A stretch of DNA of 64,000 bases, from positions 7,351,835 through 7,415,834 of the forward strand of contig NC_037590.1 of the NCBI RefSeq assembly GCF_003073045.1, in the 5' to 3' direction. Each line of letters begins with the position of its first letter. The first letter of the stretch is position 1. Of the stretch, positions 43,912 through 54,700 are shown piece by piece. The position numbers and the translations under genes are program-made. The DNA comes from Pomacea canaliculata (lineage: Eukaryota; Mollusca; Gastropoda; Architaenioglossa; Ampullariidae). The notes under the pieces were generated by a model that was given only the letters and a program-made list of their open reading frames with translations, was not told the DNA's origin and ran no database searches.

Positions 43912-44612
43912 CATAAAAAAAAGAAGAAAAAAAGAAAAGATTAAAAGACGACCTTTTCACTCAAAGATATAAAGACACGTAGTTTCTTCTTCTTTTTCCA
44001 ATGTATACTTAATTTTTTTTTCAGTTCTAGGGTCGTTGTTTCAGACTACAGAATGTAGGCAGTGATGTGCAGGTCGTTGCACACATGCGCCATTCCTCCT
44101 CCATCCAATCACATCAATGATCCTCTCGATTAATCTGACTTTCTTTCGACTGGAAGAAGTCACGTAGGCTGTACCGAGGCGGCATCAGTGAGACATATTT
44201 TTGTCAGTCATCCCTCACTCGTGATTATATCTGTCAGCGGGAAATGGATTTTGGAGAGAGTGCTTGGCAGACGGATCGCGACTGTATAATGTACCGGACA
44301 ATCGATATGTGACATAGAGTGAACAGGACTGGCACTCAGAAGGGAACGACCTCTCCTGGGACGTTTGTTGACCCTTTGTGACCTTGACCTCGTGAATAAA
44401 TGAGCATGGTTAACATAGTCCATAATTCATTGAGATTCGCGAGTGAGCGGTCGTGTTGTTGGTATTATTTCTCGCAGTTACGAAAGACATCAGGCAAAAT
44501 GGCACTCGTTAAGCCGGCTCGATTATACAAATGAAGAAAATGCAGAGATTTGTTAATGAACAATCGTATTTTGGGTTTGACTTATTGCAGTTTCTAGAGA
44601 CATCCCGGCAAA

Positions 44613-45751
44613 ATGGCTTCCTCAGACGGTGATGTGGAGCAGCTGTCCAGGAAAGTAGTTCAGATGTGCGTGGAAAAGGCCGCTGGCGGCAAGAAATTGT
44701 CAGAGGCAGAGAAGAAGCAGGTTAACAACAAGGCGGCCACCAAGGTGTTCCAGGACACGCTGGGAATGAGCAAGGACGACTGTCGCGCCGCCGATATTGC
44801 CTTCTCCAAGTATTGCCCCAAGGGCAAGTAAGTCTTACAACCTCGCGACACCCTCGATCTTCTCGCTTATGTTACTCGTTAGAGTTTAATTACATCAAGG
44901 ACTTGTCCGTAATTACGTATCATATTTTACAACATTCATTTGTTTTGGACTTTAGAGTTTAGTTAAAATGATGCTTTACTCATAAAGGGCACAAAAGGGA
45001 TGTTGTCAGACGACAGGGCGCAATGAATGCCGTGTCACACCAGTCCCATAATTCAGTTGATTGTGGTCACAGGAAGGACATAGACCTGGAGACCTTCATG
45101 ACCAAGATGTTGCCGGAAATGGCGGCGGAGGCCCTGGCCAAGAAAGGCGGGAAGAAGAAAGAACACAGCGACCCCGCAGTGCAGGAGAAGCTCGCTCAGT
45201 TCAAGAGCAAGATGGCCGCCAAGTGCAAGGAATGGGAAAGCGCTCCTACAGTGAGTTCTTCCACGGCTTGTCGACCCTTCATCCTCCTTTCATTCTTTTC
45301 CCTCTTCCTTCAGATCCTCTAGTTGCTATTTTTAGTATCGATCAACATTAAAAACGCACTGAGCATGCACTACAAGCTCATGAATACACCGGTATGGGAA
45401 ACAACTTTCAGATCTGTATATTTGTGAGAGGTTTATTTTTCTTAATTTGATTAGCGTTCATGAACTATTTTGGGTATGTAAAGACCTATTGGATAAAAGG
45501 GTGTTCTGACTGTGGTTAGTCGGTACAGTACCTTATTAACCCTCCCTTTTGAATGATTCCAGGGTGGCGGCGATGCTGATGTGGTCAAACGGCTGACTGA
45601 TTCCAGTCAGTACACCGGTTCACACAAAAGCCGTTTTGACGAATCCGGCAAGGGCAAGGGCATTGAAGGCCGCAAGGACATTGTAGACAGCTCCGGGTAT
45701 GTCGGGGACTACAAGAACGCGGGTACCTACGATAAGGCACACAAGAACTAG
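44613..45751 (+). CDS. TPPP/p25-alpha family protein, copy B
   Basis: Three exons join in frame to 193 codons plus stop: 44613-44827, 45073-45250 and 45563-45751, with GT-AG borders and the same phases (2, 0) as copy A. The C-terminal part is closer to the family consensus than copy [32 protein letters not shown], and [19 protein letters not shown]. The N-terminal core is [20 protein letters not shown] and [20 protein letters not shown]. An acceptor (TTATTGCAG) 22 bases before the ATG shows that a noncoding exon lies further upstream. A poly(A) signal lies at 46748. The gene is in the same orientation as copy A about 8 kb away, so a local tandem duplication is likely. Introns here are much shorter than in copy A. 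Confidence 0.95.
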
Positions 45752-46753
45752 CACAGAACAAGTCAGCGGGTTAAGGGAAAACGAGGAGCTTTGTGATCTT
45801 ATAATCAGTCTCTAACAGCAGGGCATGGCACTGCGGGAGGGGTTTGGCAAAGGTTTGTGCCAAGAACCGTTTACTATCTTGTAGACATTTTATACGTATT
45901 TATTTCCAGCAACAAGACAGTCAACATATGCAATCCTCACTAGGTATGATACGAAACTTAGGGCAGCTAAGTCTGCTGTTTTGCAGAAAATCTTGTTGAG
46001 ATAGGAAAGCCCTGGTCAAAATGTGGTCAGGTGAGAGTCCAGGTTGACAGTGGCTGCGATGGAGTTTCCTCGGTGACCTTTGACAGTATAGACCCGTAGA
46101 AAGGATGGATGTCACTGCAGGGGAGATAGTGTTCTTGTGTTTGTACCACCTAACTGCACTGTGCTTAAAATGTTAGCACCTGTTAGTTCATAGCTGCTAT
46201 GGTGTCAACAGAACATAATTAGTATTTTTAGTACAAAACCTTTGCGTCAGTGGTGTACATCGTCTTAGGTATTAGAACCAACGTATAGGCACATGTATTA
46301 TTAAAGTGTACAGGTAAACAACCTCTGATTCTGAAATGCTTGAGAGCCATGAGTGGCTCGCTCTACATTCCCCAAATAGCAAGCTTGTTCGCAACCACGA
46401 AAAGAGTCAAGATAAACCCAAATAATTCACATTCTACTAACTGTAACATTCGGCAAACGTGTACTTACAGCCATGACCAATCCTTCTACCCCAGAGTACA
46501 ATTAGACCACATCGTCCCATTTTGAAAACGAATTCCTGAAGTTGAAAAAGATCTTTTGGTCTGAAGGCTTTTCGTTACTCGGCCATGTGAATGCAGGACG
46601 CTAGCCCTACAATGTTTCAGTTATATGTCGTCCTTAGTGATTTTTTGTCATAATTCTCAGATAAAATGTTTGTGCATATTTTGACATGTTTACGTGGATT
46701 TAGACCTATTTAGAATTACTTGTTATCAGAATTAGGTCCAAGCAATGAATAAA
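45752..46753 (+). other. 3' UTR of TPPP copy B
   Basis: From the stop codon to AATAAA at 46748-46753. No competing poly(A) signal was noted before it, and no other gene was seen in the stretch. Confidence 0.5.
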
Positions 46754-49700
46754 ACAGCGGTTTTCAATGATGAAAGACGTCAGTGCGTTAGTTAATTCTT
46801 ATATGGGTGCATTTGTTTATTTCTTGCGAAATTAGAGAAGATATGTTTTATTTATTGCAAAGTGTTTTTTTCTGCAATAAATTTGTAACGAAACCACAGA
46901 TTAGCTAGCGCCCCTAAAGGGAAGCGATAGGATTGAAACACCGAATTTCCTCCCCACCTCCCGCCAAAGTCCCAATGTTCCAAAGTCAATGGCCTGAGGG
47001 GTGAAATTGCACGTGACTGTAAACCTTTAACTTCAGAAAGAGATAATAATAGCGACCCAGAGGCTTTAATTGAGCATAGCAGTCTTCTGCTGACAATGAC
47101 CATCTTTGTGTTTGAGGTGCAAGATTTTGTTGATAATGTTACGGTTTTCACTCACCCAGACTTTTTTCACTGGCAAGAAGAGTGCTTTTGTTACACCACT
47201 TTTAATGATAAACAAAAGATCTTCTCCCTTTGCCTTACGTCCGTTTTTTTAAAGTAGCATTGTTCTATTTTTACGACTTTTTTGTTCTTTATACATGTAT
47301 TTATTGAAAATAAAATGTTTATTTTGAACCTTCACTGTTTGTGGAACGTTGGTGATTGTGCAATGAATGAAACAGACAGGCATACCAAGCCATTAAATGT
47401 GAGGTATATCTGCCCTGGATGCGACCTAAGAGATGGGATGATTTTTCACACTTGGCAGATGGTTTCCGTCAGTTGATGGAAATGATTAGCCAAGGGAATG
47501 CACTCCTTCAATCCCAGCGAGTATTTTCCAGCATGTCCTTACCTCCCCTTTACCTATGGCTGTCATTGAGACTGGCTACCTGTCGACACGAGGTGACGGT
47601 GAGGCATTTCCGAACAGCATTTCACTCGTTTCTCCCCTTTCCTCGTTTCCCATCCTTCCTCCAAATTATTCTTCATAAATCGTCAGAGTTTTAACCAACA
47701 AGGAATATTAAAAACTCACAAACGCTTTTTGTTCGCGCGCGCAACACAGAAACACGAACGCACACACTTTCACACAAGCACGCACACATACACATGCAAG
47801 AGCAAAAGAAACCTGTTTTGACATGACTAGTAGAAACATAACTGGGTTCTTTATATTGCTGCTTTATTTCAGCAGTTCAACAATCAATAAGTGAGAATCT
47901 TAACATGTACTGTTTCTTTATGTACTATTTTACATGGTTTTTAAACACTTTTCTTACGTGTTCCTACACAGCAGTAACACAGTGTACACAGTATACATAA
48001 ATCACACAACATATACAGTTATATATATATTTGTTCCTAAATGTACATCTGCAGCAGACAGACCACTGTTCGAGGGGTAGGAGGTCCATGGGTGGTGGTA
48101 CAATAACAAGATGCAGGTGAACACAAAGACAACTATCAAGTGATGTTCTACTCATCTGCACAATGTCATTCAAAAGCTGGAACGCATTTTAATTGAGATG
48201 CCTGAATTGAACAGACACATAAAATAAACCGCAACCCCAACAACAAAAACAAACAACCAAGGTGGACTCAGACAGCAGAGTTCATAAATGCATTTGCCAA
48301 CATGGCGTAGAACTACTTTTTGAAGAGAAAATTCTGGTCGCTTCACACCTGTCGTGATTCGACTTCCGCCACAACTTTTTTTGCAGCTGGCGGAGTGAGA
48401 CAACAAACTAAAAAAAGAGGGCAATACCTCGTTGCGTTGGGCAGGTTGTGAATGACTTGTGCACATCGTGCAGGTAATGCACATGCAAGTGGAGGGAAAT
48501 CAATCAACGAACTAACGGCTAGACGAGAACAATCAAGTCTGCGCGTAGGTCACACATAGAGCAATCTTTACATACATTGTCAGTTTTCTGTACACAAACT
48601 GGACGGAGCGATAAAGGTCACTTCTTCATTATCTCACGATTTCAAACAGACCACTACAACTGTCGCGAAGTTTTTCTAAGGAAAATAATAATCCGATCAC
48701 AACAAACAAAACCTTTATAGTCTTGATAACAAGCAGGAAAGCATATACTACAGATACTGACCCTATGGTCACACATTTAGTTGCTTTTTTTTCAAGTTAT
48801 GCGCTATTTTAATGCAATCAAGACTAAAGATTACCAAAAAAAAAAACAAAACATTAAAATTAAAATCAAACAGCGAATAGAATTACATAAGTAACAACTT
48901 ATTTGTGAAGACATTGTTTATAATTTGAAGGAACAGGAAATAACCATCTTGCAAAGAAGAAAAAGCAAATAAATAAATAAAATAGGAATTCAGGAAAAAT
49001 ATAATTTCCGATGCATTATAATTTTTTTTATATACGTACGCGTGTGCGTGTGTTTGGTTTTGTGATTTGAGATTTGTGTGTATTTGAGTGAGCCCGTTAG
49101 TGTGACCGGGTGTGACTGTAAATGTACCCACCTAGTTACACGTGAATAACAGCGATTTGACAGATGTGTATATGCATGCTTGCGGTGTTTATGAGACTGG
49201 ATTTACGGAAAACCGAAATTTGGGAAAATATAACTTAAACAAAACAGCTTCTTTATTATACAGCCTACCAGCATATATGATGCTTTTGTGCATTTTACAT
49301 TTGAATAACCAGAAAGTTTTCATAGAAATCCGTTTTTTGTATGTAGTATGCCCATAAGAGGAATCTTTCTCGAAAATACACCACATACTCCTAAGTCATG
49401 ATGACACGATATTCAAAATATTTTGGACAGATCTTGTCAAGGCAGGTACACTGTAATTTCAAATACAGGTCGTAAAATATTTCAGAAATATAAATTCCAA
49501 AAGTCAAAAAGTCATATAGAAATTAGTAGTGTGTGGCTCAAGAACATGGACGGCGGAGAGATTGCACAGATGTTGAACTCGTCTTCAATGGTCTGGTCAT
49601 TAAAGGAGCGGACGGAGAGAAGTAGTTTCAGGATACAGAAGCATTGAATACAATTTGACACATACAACTCAAACTGGCCAACTAGTCTCTAACTTGTGGT

Positions 49701-49976
49701 AACTAATACAAACGATATCCAGGATTGCACCTTTCGTTGTTGAAGACTAAAGGAGAAAAACCCAAAAGTTTGAAACCCCTATTGAATCTTCATTCAAGAT
49801 GAAGTTAAATGTCTGTCTGGTGTAACGAATGACAATAAATTAAATTTACCACACGATAAGAAAAAAAATACTAATTAAAACATAGGTCCTGCAGAGAGGA
49901 ATATTCCTATATGTCAGTCCACTCATCCATTTGACTATCTGTTAATCTTGCAAGCGCCTAAAAATATCATTATCAG

Positions 49977-50150
49977 CTCGATATGTTGTAAACTTCACAA
50001 ATATTTTTAGACGCTCGATATGTCGTAAACTTAACACATATATTTTTTTTTTACAAACTTTATATGAATTTTTTTATAACTGCAACTTTTGTAAACCTTA
50101 TACATTGCTTTATAAGCGTGATATGTTTCAAACTTCATAAACATGTACAT
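49977..50150. repeat. degenerate tandem repeat, about 40-60 bp units
   Basis: Units begin GCTCGATATGTTGTAAACTT, GCTCGATATGTCGTAAACTT, and GCGTGATATGTTTCAAACTT, with a more decayed unit between the last two. Each unit then runs into an AT-rich spacer. Confidence 0.5.
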
Positions 50151-50477
50151 GTGAGTTTATAGGAGATGGGTTGGCGGTAATATCGGCAGGAATAAAAGCT
50201 TGCTTTGTCCAAGCCTGCAAGCAGATTTTGCCTCTGAGACGTTGAGAGACCGTTAGTTAGTCGGAATACAGAGTAAGTAATCTGTTGTCGGCAGTCGAGG
50301 GTCGACTCCGTTTTCTGCCTGACAATACCCCAGTTCGGCGTACACCTGGCCTGCTACCCGTTTTATGAACCACCTGTCAGTGTGGAGGTACGAACCACCT
50401 GTCAGTGTGGTCTGTGCTGACAACTTAAGTACTTGTGTGACGTAATCATTGTCATGCGCAGTGCCGGCACGTATCAA

Positions 50478-50619
50478 TATGGCGGATATGGTTCTTGCTG
50501 ATGAGGATTTGAGAAGGAAGAGTCTATTTACATCTACTGGGGAGGTGGAAAGGAGAGGAATAAAAAGACAAGGTTCATTCTTCTTCGCTTATGATACAAC
50601 AATTACCGCCTGCAGTGAG
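50478..50619 (+). CDS. possible orphan first coding exon (low confidence)
   Basis: An ATG in the context CAATATGG opens a frame starting MADMVLADEDLRRKSLFTST. It runs to a donor-like site GCA|GTGAGT near 50614 and carries REREG-like charged sequence (EVERRGIKRQGS). No downstream partner exon in the right phase was identified before the polycystin gene on the other strand. It could be a relic exon, a nested gene start or chance. Confidence 0.2.
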
Positions 50620-50811
50620 TCTACTTTATCTAATTTTTATTTATACATCTATGTCAATCCACTGTGTAAGAACCGCGCCTACAATAACAAGAGAAGCTGT
50701 CCTTGGGTCTTTGACAATCTGAGTCCAGTAGTCGAAGGGTCCTGCTGTGTCCGTTAAAATGTCTGTTAGTAGGCAGAGAAGAGAGCCATGCAGAATTATG
50801 TGTCCTTAGAG

Positions 50812-51444
50812 CAGGGGTGGGGAACCTTTCTTCATCAAAGGGATATTTTTATATTTATAATATCATTAGTAGACCATACAAAATTACTTAAATATTATCC
50901 TGCTACGTTTGGTTATATTTCTGTAGTTTTGTCATAGTGTGCTAAGACTTCTATAACGTATACAATCCCACCCTGCCTGGCACTGCTGTCCTCTGAATCA
51001 CCACAATCTGACTTTTGTAATTATGTGTGATAAAAAAATGCTCTACTCAAATGAAAATTACATCGAAACAACTGTTTGGAGTCTGTCAATACGCGTTTAT
51101 AATTAGAAAGTGCCCAGAGGAAACAGAGTATATAATAACAAAATCTTTCTTTCCTAAAGCACAGTTTTCTGTTTGTGGTTGTGCAGTGAAAATACATCCA
51201 TAATTCTCCAATGTCGTCCATATCGGGCGTGGACACCCGACTAGAAACACCGGTGTCTGTACTCAAATGTGTCCTGTCTATCCCATAATAGATGTTCCTT
51301 TCTTGCCCATCAAACTTTACGTTTTAATTATGTTTACCTTAATATAAATTTATGTTACTATGAAAAAGTTCATAGACTTCCTAAACTTGCTGCCTTGGCC
51401 GGGCCGAATAAAATTATTTAGCGGACCGCAGTTCCCCACCCTTG
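50812..51444. mobile_element. hAT-like non-autonomous DNA transposon (633 bp)
   Basis: Left end CAGGGGTGGGGAACC; the right end on the opposite strand reads CAAGGGTGGGGAACTGCGG. The flanking 8-mers CCTTAGAG and CTTAAGAG match at 6 of 8. Near the right end is GGCCGGGCCGAATAAA, typical of the GGCCGG-rich subterminal zones of Charlie-like hAT elements. The interior has no transposase frame. It lies just past the 3' end of the polycystin gene. Confidence 0.72.
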
Positions 51445-51469
51445 CTTAAGAGAGAGAGGAGCAGTATGC

Positions 51470-51640
51470 AGTGTCCAGTTAACGGTCAAGTGATTAGCAG
51501 TGTCAGAGTCAATTAGTGTCCAGTAAAGTGTTCAATGGTAAGCAGTGTTCAGTGTGCATCTGACAGGATCCAGTAGTATTCAGTGTTGAACAGTCCTCAG
51601 CATTTATTAGTGTACAGGGACAGCATCTTCCACTGTCCAG
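51470..51640. repeat. imperfect CAGTGTCCAGT-type array
   Basis: Words CAGTGT, CCAGT and TTCAGTGT recur at irregular spacing of about 12-20 bases. The right part overlaps the presumed 3' UTR of the minus-strand polycystin gene. Confidence 0.45.
51603..51608 (-). terminator. poly(A) signal of the polycystin-1-like gene
   Basis: TTTATT on the plus strand is AATAAA on the minus strand, about 100 bases past the stop codon at 51705-51707. It is the nearest canonical signal downstream of the stop. Confidence 0.6.
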
Positions 51641-51704
51641 AAGCGCGGGACATGTAAGATCCGCTTGACTGGCTCAGGAGTGGCTTGCAGGATTCATTGG
51701 CAGC

Positions 51705-54700
51705 TCAGTGGGTGTGCACCTTAGCCAGGCTCCCAGATCGAGGCTTCGCTCCACCTGGTGGTGCCCCGGGGTCAGGCAAGGCACCGGACCGCACAAAGGT
51801 CGTGCCAGAGGGCGCCACCGAGCTGCCCCGGAAGGTCTTCTTGTCGAGCAGCGCGCCAAGCGACTCCTGGTCGCTCATGTACACATTGGAGATGGAGTTC
51901 AGCAGACGGTCGATGCGCCTCGGGAAGTTGTCCACGTTAGAGTCGCCTCCCGCTAGAGCTCCCTCTTTGGCGTACTGTGGGGGAAAAATGACTTATGAAA
52001 ATCTTCCTTCGTTTAGACTCACTCACTCACTCGATCGCACGCACGTACGCACGCGCACAGAAGTTCTAAACATTTTTCCACGTTCTAAGAACAGCAATAG
52101 CAGATGATGAAACCTTTTATAAGTTGAATGTAATGAGATACAAAAACCTAGTTACTCTCTAGGTCAGGGGTGGGCAATTAATTTTCCCAAGGGGCCGGAT
52201 GAGAAACTGGGATGGTTCTAGAGGGCCGGATGAGAAACTGGGATGGTTCTAGAGGGCCGGACTAATATAGTTAACTCAGTTTTACCCAATACTGTATATA
52301 TAGTATATTTACTGGTGGGCGAGCCAGCGGGCGGGCCGGTCAGAGACAGGAGGCGGGCCGGATCCGGCCCGCGGGCCGGCGTTTGCCCAGGTCTGCTCTA
52401 GGTATTTGAACCTCCGGTGCATGGCTAACGGCTATGGAGGGCCTACCTGGCGGTGACGCATTTCATTCAGGTCGTCCGGGGTCAGGGTGGTGGGCCTGTT
52501 GGAGGCCAGGCCGGTCCACTGCTTGAAGCGCGACAACATGAAGTCGACGATCTCATAGTCGTTGCTCTGCTTCTGGATGTCGTCACGAACCGCTCCGAAC
52601 GTCTCCTCCAGGATAGTAACGAACATGTTGGCCAGGATGAAGGCCACCGAGACCACGAAGAGAATCACGAAGATCTGGATGAAAGTAAACGGTGGTCAGA
52701 AACAGAAAGGAAAGGAAAAAAAAATGAATAAAATTAAGTGCAGAATATAGATTAAACAAAAAAAGGTCCAGCAGGTGAAACCTAAAATCCAAGAATAACT
52801 TTCAGTCTTCATCAACCTAGTCATTCTGCACATAGACCCCAACTTCCTCATCCGAAAGATGTCACATGACTGCTGCGCGTCTCACCTGCGACCAGACGGG
52901 CTCGGCCATGATGAGGGTGTAGATGTCGTACTTGCCCATCATCATGAGGATTCCGCTGACGACGGAGCCGACAAAAGTGGAGTACTGAATGTCGACGGTC
53001 ATGTAGTTGAGGAAGAAGAGCTGAGAGAAGGCCAGGAAGACGATGCCGAAGATGATGCCGAAGTGCAGCATGCTCTTTCTCCCCATCCTCAGCGTGGAGG
53101 CCAGCATGGACATTCGGCGGTTGAAGCGGAGCAGTCGGAGGAACTTGAGCGTGGCGAAGAAGACCGTCCAGCCCACCATGTAGGTGAACAGCTCATTCCA
53201 GTAGCCCACGTACTGAAACTTGATGTAGTCCAGGCCTTGGGTCTCCTTGAACCGGGCCGTCAGCTTGTTGGTCTCGATCAGCCGATAGAAGTAGATGACG
53301 ATGGCTGTCAGAGACATGCACACGATGCCCAGCTCCACCAGGTTCCAGAAGCCTGTGAAGAAGGCTAGCTTCTCCTTGATGAACGCTCGGATGAGGTTGA
53401 CGGCGAAGAAGAGGATGAAAAGGCAGAAGACACCTTCACAGACGAGCTGGAACAGCATGGCGGACGACATGTAGGGCAGCAACATGGCCGGCTCCAGCCG
53501 GTAGCTGGTCACAGCGCCGCCTGTTGCGTGGAATTCTGCCAAAATCGTGGCTATTCCAAACAGGTTCACCTGTAAAAAATATATATAAGCAGTCTGAGCA
53601 GAAGGAGTGGCGGAGAAATAAAATTCAAATGAAGATTAATAATACATTATACTAACTTCAACAGAACGCAAGGTAGAGAGAATGAGGGGTGAGCGTGTGG
53701 AGAGGGTGGAGTCCACCATATTTTTACAAAAAAAATTCAAAAGTTGTAGATGATAAATTCTACATACATACCTGTGCATTGTAGGTGGTGAATTCTACGA
53801 ACACCGCTCTGGTGTAGCGATCAATCCATTTCTCATTTTCAAGCTTCTTCATGAAGGTCTTGAGTTCATCCTTGGAGCCCTTGAGAGGGGCTAAATACCC
53901 GCCACCCGAGTAAATAGCCAGCTTTCCGTAGTACGGGTAGCCGTTAATATCGGAGGCTGGGGTGTAATGGTACCAGGACTCGGTGCTGTTGGAGCTGCTG
54001 CTGGAGGTCTTGGGCTGCCAACCCACATCGAAGTCTGCCTCCTCCTGCTTCAGTATTTCATAGCCGATGTTGCACTCCCTGATGACTTCCATCATTCGAT
54101 CGTCCAGTTCGCACAAATCTGCATGCGGACACACACACACACACACACACAATGAATACACACGTATATATGACTTTTATTATTACTAAGATATTTTCTT
54201 TTTTAAAAATCAATCAGTAATTTCGATCAAATTAGTAACATCAGCCAGATATTTTGTCAGATTCTCTGATGTTACGACTCTGCGGTTTTCCTTTTAGTTT
54301 TTATGATTTCCCAATTACGCGTCTATCAGCTCGATTTGTAGTCATGAAGATGAATGAGAAATAAATATGAAATAATTGAGGAGAATTCCAATTTCTACAT
54401 TGTCGGTCACAGGAGCCGTTTTCCCCCTTCCTCATAACAGAAAAAAATCAAAACAAACAGAAACCGACCGACAGACCGACTGATCGAGAAAAAAGTCTAG
54501 AAACAAGACAAGGAGGAGACGGAGGAGGAGGAGAAGGAAGAGGAGGAGGAGGGCGATGACATCGCGATGACGTCATCAGGGTACGTACTGGGGCGGACCC
54601 TCAGCTGCCTCATGACGGCGTAACCTAAGATTTTGGAGACTTTGTCGTTGACGTAGCCGCGCAGCAGGAGAGGCGGGTAGTTGTTGTAGTAGGGGCCGGC

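Larger units (their letters stand above)
46754..50811. other. intergenic stretch between TPPP copy B and the polycystin gene
   Basis: No gene recognised. It holds a degenerate tandem repeat at about 49977-50150 and an exon-like open frame starting at 50478. The remainder is AT-rich unique-looking DNA. Confidence 0.4.

Noticed and set aside
51674-52107. Plus-strand frames opposite the last polycystin exon (up to 140 codons)
   Set aside because: They mirror the GC-rich coding exon on the minus strand, whose splice phases and protein sequence fit the polycystin family.
52859-53368. 169-codon plus-strand frame rich in His, Glu and Asp
   Set aside because: It is the antisense of the main polycystin channel exon and has no own start or splice evidence.
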